The notes beneath the pieces were generated by a model. The model did not search any database. It was not told the DNA's origin and worked only from the letters and a program-made list of their open reading frames with translations. Positions 9,628 through 14,283 of a stretch of DNA of 14,283 bases are shown piece by piece (within the stretch, counting starts at the first letter, position 1; each line of letters opens with the position of its first letter). The position numbers and the translations under genes were made by a program. Source of the stretch: Pseudomonas_S sp047607345. GTDB lineage: Bacteria > Pseudomonadota > Gammaproteobacteria > Xanthomonadales > Xanthomonadaceae. The stretch covers positions 1 through 14,283 of the forward strand of contig JASGDF010000143.1 of the NCBI GenBank assembly GCA_047607345.1, in the 5' to 3' direction.

Positions 9628-9654
9628 AAAAAGCCCCGCGATGCGGGGCTTTTT
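9628..9654 (+). terminator. Rho-independent terminator after tRNA-Glu
   Basis: AAAAAGCCCCGC (9628-9639) and GCGGGGCTTTTT (9643-9654) form a 12-bp perfect stem over a 3-base loop, with the T-run included in the right arm. The element is symmetric and could terminate in both directions, separating the tRNA from the integrated element. Confidence 0.92.
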
Positions 9655-9662
9655 CGTTTCAC

Positions 9663-9832
9663 GATGACTCCAGCATCGCATTTCGCTGGACTACGCCGTC
9701 ACCCTATACAGCAGATTTATCAACGGGTTAGGCGAGTTCAACCTATGTCGGTGCTTTCCGAAACTTGACCCGGCTTTCCCGCTGATGACTCCCATCAGAC
9801 CCTTGGGAATCGGGTCTTTCCGAGGAGTCATC
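9663..9832. repeat. Three copies of GATGACTCC in the integrase leader (possible arm-type sites)
   Basis: GATGACTCC occurs at 9663-9671 and 9784-9792 on the plus strand and at 9824-9832 on the minus strand (GGAGTCATC). I noticed no other copies in the window. They lie between the tRNA attachment gene and the integrase start, where integrases and excisionases bind arm sites. The assignment as binding sites is inference. Confidence 0.45.
9784..9832 (+). promoter_or_regulatory. Inverted repeat sequestering the integrase ribosome binding site
   Basis: Outer arms GATGACTCC (9784-9792) and GGAGTCATC (9824-9832) and inner arms AGACCC (9797-9802) and GGGTCT (9812-9817) can fold into one hairpin. The right outer arm holds most of the Shine-Dalgarno GAGGAG (9822-9827) and abuts the ATG at 9833. 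A competing small hairpin TGATG/CATCA (9783-9787 and 9793-9797) would free it. This suggests control of integrase translation, unless the repeat is purely a protein site. Confidence 0.45.
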
Positions 9833-11026
9833 ATGACAAAGATCAAGCTCACCAAGTCCACCGTCGATGCGGCGCAGCCTCAAGCACAGGCCGTCGAACT
9901 GCGGGACACGCTGGTACCCGGCTTTCTGTGCAAGATTACCCCGGCAGGCCGCAAGGTGTTCATGCTCCAGTACCGCACGAACGCGGGCGAGCGCCGCAAG
10001 CCTGCCTTGGGCCAGTACGGGGAACTGACCGTCGAACAGGCCCGCTCGCTGGCGCAGGAGTGGTTGGCGCAGGTGCGTCGCGGCGGCGATCCTGGCGCTG
10101 CCAAGGCCGAGGCACGCAAAGCGCCTACCGTCGAGGAGTTGTGCAAGAAATTCATGGCCGACTACTCCAGCAAGCGCAACAAACCCAGCACGCAGCTCGG
10201 CTATCAGCGTGTTATCGATCGCTGCATCGTTCCGTTGTTGGGCCGCAAGAAGGTGCAGGACGTGAAACGCCCCGATGTGGTCAGCATCATGGAAAAACTC
10301 GCGTACAAGCCGACCGAAGCGAACAAGGTCTTCAGCATCCTGCGCAAGATGTTCAACTTGGCTGAGGTGTGGGGCTTCCGGCCCGATGGCAGCAATCCCT
10401 GCCGGCATGTGCCGACCTATCCGGCAGGCAAATCGACCCACCTCATCAGCGATGAGGACATGGGCAAGCTGTTCCGGCAGATCGACAGGATCGAAGCCGA
10501 AGGCTTGGAGAACTACGTCATCCCGTTGGCGATCCGCCTGCAATTCGAGTTTGCCGGTCGCCGCTCGGAAATCATCACGCTCGAATGGGATTGGATCGAC
10601 TTGGCGAATCGCCGGGTTGTCTGGCCGGACAGCAAGACCGGCGGCATGTCCAAGCCCATGAGCGAGGAAGCCTACCGGCTGCTCTCAAGCGCGCCACGGC
10701 AGAAGGACAGCCCTTATGTGCTGCCGTCCCCGCGTCGTCCGAAACGGCATCTGACCGAGGGCGAGTATTACGGCGGTTGGTGCCGTGCACTCAAAGCGGC
10801 GGGCGCGGCGCACGTCGGTACGCACGGCATCCGGCATCGTTCGGCGACCGACATTGCCAACTCGGGCATCCCGGTCAAGGTCGGCATGGCGTTGACGGCA
10901 CACAAGACCGTGGCGATGTTCATGCGCTACGTCCACACCGAAGACAAGCCGGTACGGGAGGCTGCCGAGCTGGTGGCGAACCGGCGCAAGATGATCACCG
11001 GGATAGAGCACGTGGCGACATCCTGA
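9833..11026 (+). CDS. Tyrosine recombinase / site-specific integrase (DUF4102, P4-like)
   Basis: Catalyses integration and excision of the surrounding element, probably at the tRNA-Glu 3' end. 397 residues. The N-terminal DUF4102 arm-binding domain covers about 5-90 (VELRDTLVPGFLCKITPAGR), the SAM-like core-binding domain 98-190, and the catalytic domain 205-370. Catalytic residues are Arg244 in AGRRSEI, Lys268 in DSKTGG, His331-x-x-Arg334 in THGIRHRSAT, His357 in LTAHKT and Tyr366 in MRYVH. The usual LGH is replaced by TAH. The ATG at 9833 follows GAGGAG by 5 nt; an upstream in-frame start at 9785 lies inside the leader repeat and is rejected. It reads away from the tRNA, typical of the attL side of an island. 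Confidence 0.93.
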   Translation: MTKIKLTKSTVDAAQPQAQAVELRDTLVPGFLCKITPAGRKVFMLQYRTNAGERRKPALGQYGELTVEQARSLAQEWLAQVRRGGDPGAAKAEARKAPTVEELCKKFMADYSSKRNKPSTQLGYQRVIDRCIVPLLGRKKVQDVKRPDVVSIMEKLAYKPTEANKVFSILRKMFNLAEVWGFRPDGSNPCRHVPTYPAGKSTHLISDEDMGKLFRQIDRIEAEGLENYVIPLAIRLQFEFAGRRSEIITLEWDWIDLANRRVVWPDSKTGGMSKPMSEEAYRLLSSAPRQKDSPYVLPSPRRPKRHLTEGEYYGGWCRALKAAGAAHVGTHGIRHRSATDIANSGIPVKVGMALTAHKTVAMFMRYVHTEDKPVREAAELVANRRKMITGIEHVATS

Positions 11027-11074
11027 GCCATGAACCCTATGCGCTTGTCTGGCTTTCCTTCCCCTTGACTTGAA

Positions 11075-11090
11075 TTCGTTTATAAACGAA
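11075..11090. promoter_or_regulatory. Perfect 16-bp palindrome, probable toxin-antitoxin operator
   Basis: TTCGTTTATAAACGAA is an exact palindrome ending one base before the toxin ATG. It contains TATAAA (11081-11086), a plausible -10, which would put transcription start at or very near the start codon. Type II antitoxins usually bind such palindromes to repress their own operon, so this is the likely autoregulatory operator. Confidence 0.7.
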
Positions 11091-11091
11091 A

Positions 11092-11427
11092 ATGACCACG
11101 TATCGAATCGAGCACTACCTGACGGCCGACGGGCAGAAGGATCTCTACATCGACTGGCTGGGCCACCTACGGGATGGCAAAGCCAAGGTGGCAGTCATCC
11201 GACGTGTGGCCCGCATCGAGCAAGGTAACTTCGGTGATCACAAGTTCTGTCGTGATGGCGTGTGGGAACTGCGTATCGATGTGGGGCCGGGTTACCGGGT
11301 CTATTACGCCCAATCGGGACAGCGATTGGTGCTGCTGTTATGTGGTGGCGACAAGCGCACGCAGGACACGGACATCGACCGCGCAGTGGATTACTGGCAA
11401 GACTGGCAACGGAGAACCGACGAATGA
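11092..11427 (+). CDS. RelE/ParE-superfamily toxin (HigB-like addiction module killer protein)
   Basis: Probably a ribosome-associated mRNA interferase that halts growth when not bound by its antitoxin. 111 residues, typical for the phage-derived Gp49-like/HigB group. The diagnostic block runs from about 36 to 104: RRVARIEQGNFGDHKF, GVWELRIDVGPGYRVYY and LVLLLCGGDKRTQDTDI, then a terminal AVDYWQDW. There is no second Met and no Shine-Dalgarno before the ATG, which lies one base after a palindrome, so translation may be leaderless. The toxin comes first and its TGA overlaps the antitoxin ATG. It lies just after the integrase, a common stabilising position in mobile elements. Confidence 0.9.
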   Translation: MTTYRIEHYLTADGQKDLYIDWLGHLRDGKAKVAVIRRVARIEQGNFGDHKFCRDGVWELRIDVGPGYRVYYAQSGQRLVLLLCGGDKRTQDTDIDRAVDYWQDWQRRTDE

Positions 11428-11741
11428 GAAGCAGAAGCCATGACGACGCGATGGCCGAGGTGTATCGCAACGACCTTGCGCTCGCGCTCGACGTCATTAA
11501 CGGCATCCTCGAAGACGGCGATCAAGCTGAACTGCTGACTGTACTGCGCCAGCTCGCGCAGGCGTTCGGTGGTGTGCAGGTGGTGGCTGAGCAAGCGCAC
11601 CTGAACCCAACACAGCTCTACCGCACGCTCTCGCCGAAGGGCAATCCGGCGTTGAACAGCTTGACCGCTATCCTCAAAGCGATGGGGCTGCGCTTGGCAG
11701 TCCAGCCGCTGGATTCATCAACGCCTGCTCACGCTGCCTGA
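11424..11741 (+). CDS. Addiction module antitoxin with HTH domain
   Basis: Neutralises the upstream toxin and probably represses the operon. 105 residues. The N-terminal part (NDLALALDVINGILEDGDQ, 16-34) resembles the toxin-binding segment of the TIGR02684 antidote family. Residues 36-92 form a Xre/Cro-type helix-turn-helix: LRQLAQAFGG, VAEQAHLNPTQLYRTLSPKGNP and LTAILKAMGLRL. The start at 11424 forms an ATGA overlap with the toxin stop and has GGAG about 10 nt upstream; a second Met at residue 10 is less likely. The presumed operator is the palindrome at the toxin start. Confidence 0.9.
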   Translation: MRSRSHDDAMAEVYRNDLALALDVINGILEDGDQAELLTVLRQLAQAFGGVQVVAEQAHLNPTQLYRTLSPKGNPALNSLTAILKAMGLRLAVQPLDSSTPAHAA

Positions 11742-11807
11742 AGGCAATCGGCCACAGTATCTGCCGCTCAACACGCCTTCTCCGCCGACTGCTTTGGCTG
11801 TTTGCGG

Positions 11808-11824
11808 ACGTTCGTACGGAACGT
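11808..11824. repeat. Inverted repeat ACGTTC-GTACG-GAACGT upstream of the DUF262 gene
   Basis: Perfect 6-bp arms around GTACG, in the 200-bp gap between the antitoxin stop and the DUF262 start, 118 bp before that start. It could be a regulator site for the nuclease gene or a leftover recombination site. I see no convincing promoter hexamer pair or T-tailed terminator in the gap. Confidence 0.3.
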
Positions 11825-11941
11825 ATAGATGGCCGCTGCCAAGGCGAGCAGTCACCCCATCTAAGAGTGGGTAGGTTACCTTAGCTAGCGGAACCTTTCC
11901 GTTAAACTCTGCGGATCAACATCTCACAACGAGAGACACCT

Positions 11942-13513
11942 ATGGCAGGGGCTCACAAGATCACACCGTCGAACCCACGACTCTCGTCGCTGCTCACCGA
12001 CGTGGCGAAGGGGAACATCAAGATTCCCGTCTTCCAGCGTGAGTACGTCTGGGATGACGAGCAGATCATGAGTCTGCTCGACTCGATCTACCGCGGTTTC
12101 CCGGTTGGTTCGCTGCTACTTTGGTCCACCAAAGAGACGCTCGAACATGAGCGCAACGTAGGAGGCTTCGAACTGCCGAAGACGCCGGAGGACTTCCCGG
12201 TTAACTATGTCCTCGACGGCCAGCAGCGCCTGACCACCCTCTACGGCGTTTTCAACTCAGACGCCAAGACATCTGACCCAGAACTAGCCGACCGGTTCAG
12301 CGTGTGCTTTGTGCCTTCCACCGAGGAGTTCATCCACTACGCTGAGGCTGACCCGAGAACTTCGATCAACCTTCGTGTCATTCTCGACACGACGAAGCTC
12401 CTTCCCGACATGGCGCGCTTCGACGACGACATGAAGACGGTGATTGCAAACCTCACCGAGCGTTTCAAGGACTACGAGTTTCCAGTCGTCACCATCAGGG
12501 ATCGCACCAACCAAGAGGTCTGTCGCGTTTTTCAGCGCATCAACTCGTCAGGGACGAGCCTCAGTACTCTCGAACTGCTTGCGGCCTGGACCTGGTCGGA
12601 TCAGTTTGATCTCAGAAAGGAAATCGAGGGGATTCTCGACAAGCTCGCGGACAAAGGGTACGACCAGCTTGATGAGGGGTTGCTCATGCGCAGCCTCGCG
12701 GCTGTGGTACTTAACAGCATCGATGCTGATGCTTTAGTCGACACGCCGCCGCAGAACTTGATCGACGGCATGCTGCGTTTGAAGCAGGCGATCTACGCCA
12801 CCGTGGATTTCCTAGAGAAGGAACTGCACATCAAGAACGTGGTCTTCATCCCGTTTCCAATCATGTTCGTTCCGCTTGTGAAATTCTTTTCCCTGATGTT
12901 GAAGCCTAGCGCAGCACAGCTGGCGGGGCTCAAGCGATGGTTCTGGTTTGTTGCCTTCACGCAGCGCTATAAGGCAGGTACCAATGTTGCTGTCATGGAA
13001 GATATCCGCGCGATGCACGCCCTGGCGAATGGCGAGCCGGTATTTGACGCGATCGATGCTGAGGTTCCGCCCAGCCTCTTCATGAAGACGTGGCGGATCA
13101 ATTCGACCGCCGCTAAGGCTACGATTTGTCTCCTTGCGCAGTACGCGCCACGCAGCTTCCTTTCGAACAGTCTGGTAGACCTGAGCACGGCCATGTCCGC
13201 ATATAACGCGCGCGAGTTCCACCACGTCTATCCGAAGGCATTTCTGAACTCCCAAGGTATCAAGTTCAGCGAGTCCAACATCATCGCCAACGTCTGCTTC
13301 CTAAATCAGGCCGACAACCGCACGATCAGCGATTCGTCGCCCGCGGACTACATGCCCAAAATCGACGCCGCGCTTCGCCCTTCGATTGCTGCTTCGTCAC
13401 TACTTCCGGTCGCTGCGATGGACGGTTCGATGAACTACGCTGACTTTATCCAAGCTCGCGCAGAGATGTTGGCAGTAGCCGCCCGCCAGCTCATCAAGAC
13501 CGCGGCGATCTGA
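11942..13513 (+). CDS. DUF262 / GmrSD-like protein with HNH-type C-terminal domain (candidate phage-defence nuclease)
   Basis: Family members (GmrSD type IV restriction, BrxU, SspE) use a DUF262 NTPase-like domain to control a DUF1524/HNH nuclease that attacks modified phage DNA. In this 523-residue protein the DUF262 motifs are IPVFQREYVW (28-37), FPVGSLLLW (53-61), DGQQRLTTL (92-100) and VFQRINSSGTSLS (197-209). The C-terminal part has EFHHVYPKAFL (425-435) followed by NVCFLNQADNR (450-460), matching the HxxP and Asn-rich pattern of DUF1524 beta-beta-alpha-metal nucleases. GAGAG lies about 5 nt before the ATG. It is lower in GC than the backbone and is flanked by integrase/toxin-antitoxin genes and conjugation-type DNA, so it looks like single-gene island cargo. 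Enzymatic activity is inferred. Confidence 0.87.
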   Translation: MAGAHKITPSNPRLSSLLTDVAKGNIKIPVFQREYVWDDEQIMSLLDSIYRGFPVGSLLLWSTKETLEHERNVGGFELPKTPEDFPVNYVLDGQQRLTTLYGVFNSDAKTSDPELADRFSVCFVPSTEEFIHYAEADPRTSINLRVILDTTKLLPDMARFDDDMKTVIANLTERFKDYEFPVVTIRDRTNQEVCRVFQRINSSGTSLSTLELLAAWTWSDQFDLRKEIEGILDKLADKGYDQLDEGLLMRSLAAVVLNSIDADALVDTPPQNLIDGMLRLKQAIYATVDFLEKELHIKNVVFIPFPIMFVPLVKFFSLMLKPSAAQLAGLKRWFWFVAFTQRYKAGTNVAVMEDIRAMHALANGEPVFDAIDAEVPPSLFMKTWRINSTAAKATICLLAQYAPRSFLSNSLVDLSTAMSAYNAREFHHVYPKAFLNSQGIKFSESNIIANVCFLNQADNRTISDSSPADYMPKIDAALRPSIAASSLLPVAAMDGSMNYADFIQARAEMLAVAARQLIKTAAI

Positions 13514-13767
13514 GGTCCCGAAGTCCACCATTCGCCTGACGCAGGGTTATTTTGCCTTGCTTGGGCGGAGGAGGTTTATGGTACCTGACGGACCTCAATC
13601 AACGCCGCATCAGAGTTGGTGACAGCTATCGGCCGTAGAGTGGCTGCTGGTGAAGTGGTAGATGAAGGACTGCAATCGCTGCGAACAGAAAAGCTGCTCT
13701 GGATTCGTCCAGCCCGATAGCGAAATCATGGCTCCGAGCAAACCATCAGTGGCGTTTCGCTTTGCTA
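13514..13767. other. Stretch without a convincing gene between the DUF262 gene and the structured region
   Basis: No long credible coding region is present. A strong ribosome binding sequence (GGAGGAGG, 13566-13573) stands before an ATG at 13578 that opens only a 14-codon frame (MVPDGPQSTPHQSW, stop ending at 13622). This may be the stump of a deleted gene or a leader peptide. Longer frames on both strands across 13610-14087 have low-complexity, Arg/Ser-rich translations and are probably not expressed. Confidence 0.3.
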
Positions 13768-13876
13768 TAGGGCGTGCCGTCAGGCACGGAACGGCGGAAG
13801 GCCAGATAAAAGGTCGCGGCACTTCGCCGCGAGGAAAGCCGGTCTGCACATGGGGTTGGCGCGGCACGCGCCCTAT
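13768..13876. other. Multi-branched palindromic element: candidate structured RNA or transfer-origin DNA structure
   Basis: ATAGGGCG (13768-13775) pairs perfectly with CGCCCTAT (13869-13876), closing a domain with three internal hairpins: CGTGCC-GTCA-GGCACG (13774-13789, sharing two bases with the closing stem), TCGCGGC-ACTTC-GCCGCGA (13814-13832) and GCCGG/TTGGC (13838-13842 and 13856-13860, with G-T pairs). GGCACG can alternatively pair within 13863-13868. I do not recognise a named family. The pairings are seen directly; the function is unknown. Confidence 0.4.
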
Positions 13877-13877
13877 T

Positions 13878-13963
13878 GCGGCACCGTGCCGCCAAAGTAC
13901 GCGAAGTCGCATGAAAGCAGGCTTGGCCGTGTGCCACCTGCGCAGCAGCACGCCATGCTGCGC
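13878..13963. repeat. Two further hairpins next to the LysR gene
   Basis: GCGGCAC-C-GTGCCGC (13878-13892) is a near-perfect palindrome with 7-bp arms. GCGCAGCA (13940-13947) pairs with TGCTGCGC (13956-13963) over an 8-base loop. Both lie 30-120 bp past the 3' end of the minus-strand LysR gene and could act as transcription end signals, although neither has a T-run. They continue the dense inverted-repeat structure of the preceding element. Confidence 0.4.
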
Positions 13964-13996
13964 CAGAACCGCAGCGCATCGAGTATCGGGAGTGGG

Positions 13997-14283
13997 TCAG
14001 CGGCGCGAGCCGGAAACGCCCGAAACAGCGCGTTCGATGAAACGGGCGAGCGGTGCGGAGGGAGCCGTGTCGGCTCGCAGCAGATAGGTTGTCAGAACCG
14101 GGGAGATACACGCCAACGGGCGGCTGGCCACGTCCGGCGAACGGCAGGCGGCGATCTGCGACGCCCCGAGCAGCGCCAAGGCATAGCCGGCTGAAACCAG
14201 GGTCAGCATCAGGTCGAGCGAGGCGACCTCTTCGGCCACCAGTGGCTCCACGTCCACCGTGCGCAGCATCCGTGCAATCTGGC
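13997..14283 (-). CDS. LysR-family transcriptional regulator, C-terminal part (truncated by the window edge)
   Basis: About 94 codons of a minus-strand gene are visible, in frame through the right edge, with TGA at 13999-13997. The sequence matches the end of a LysR effector-binding domain: LMLTLVSAGYALALLGAS, then RPLACISPVLTTYLL and the closing helix LARFIERA. The N-terminal helix-turn-helix would lie beyond the window. From memory, regulators of this kind accompany the traG/trb conjugation modules of integrative elements such as the Tn4371-like group (TraR). If so, the transfer genes should follow to the right. Confidence 0.8.
   Translation of the reverse strand, partial: QIARMLRTVDVEPLVAEEVASLDLMLTLVSAGYALALLGASQIAACRSPDVASRPLACISPVLTTYLLRADTAPSAPLARFIERAVSGVSGSRR

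Noticed and set aside
9785..9832. Upstream ATG extension of the integrase
   Set aside because: The extension lies within the inverted-repeat leader, lacks a ribosome binding site and precedes the typical MTKIKLT start that has GAGGAG.
11065..11086. TTGACT plus TATAAA as a toxin promoter
   Set aside because: The spacing is only 10 bp, too short for sigma-70; TATAAA may still be a -10 with another -35.
13610..14087. Overlapping hypothetical frames on both strands
   Set aside because: Arg/Ser/Pro-rich translations across a hairpin-rich segment, without ribosome binding sites or family motifs.
11027..14283. A second copy of the tRNA-Glu 3' end (attR), CRISPR repeats or an insertion sequence
   Set aside because: I looked for repeats of the T-arm and acceptor sequence, regular short repeats and transposase motifs and saw none in the window.

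Overview
The window comes from a high-GC gammaproteobacterium, most likely Xanthomonadaceae (Xanthomonas, Stenotrophomonas or Lysobacter group). Three things point there: the gene order pcnB-folK-panB-panC-panD-pgi, a GTAG-type intergenic palindrome, and a GH3 exo-glucosidase of xanthomonad type. Roughly the first 9.6 kb is chromosomal backbone and the rest is the left end of an integrated mobile element.

Backbone. A GH3 beta-glucosidase lipoprotein lies on the minus strand and runs off the left edge. A 486-bp region with several palindromes separates it from a plus-strand O-methyltransferase. A long minus-strand cluster follows, read right to left: pcnB (poly(A) polymerase), folK (folate), panB, panC and panD (pantothenate), and pgi (glucose-6-phosphate isomerase). 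Several members overlap by ATGA, and a long REP-like hairpin sits between panC and panD. pcnB appears to start at a non-canonical AUC. Its promoter seems to share a -10 region with the divergent promoter of a tRNA-Glu(CTC) gene, which ends in CCA and is followed by a strong terminator.

Mobile element. Directly beyond the tRNA terminator comes a tyrosine integrase reading away from the tRNA, as expected for an island inserted at a tRNA 3' end. Its leader holds three copies of a 9-bp motif and an inverted repeat covering the ribosome binding site. Next are a toxin-first type II toxin-antitoxin pair with a perfect 16-bp palindrome at the toxin start, a DUF262 protein with an HNH-like C-terminus (a probable GmrSD-related anti-phage nuclease), a strongly structured stretch without a convincing gene, and the 3' end of a LysR-type regulator. 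That LysR type resembles those flanking trb/tra genes of integrative conjugative elements. The DUF262 gene is visibly poorer in GC than the backbone. The right attachment site is not in the window.

The best leads are the multi-branched palindromic region at 13768-13963, the AUC start of pcnB, the integrase leader architecture and the lone DUF262 nuclease as island cargo.
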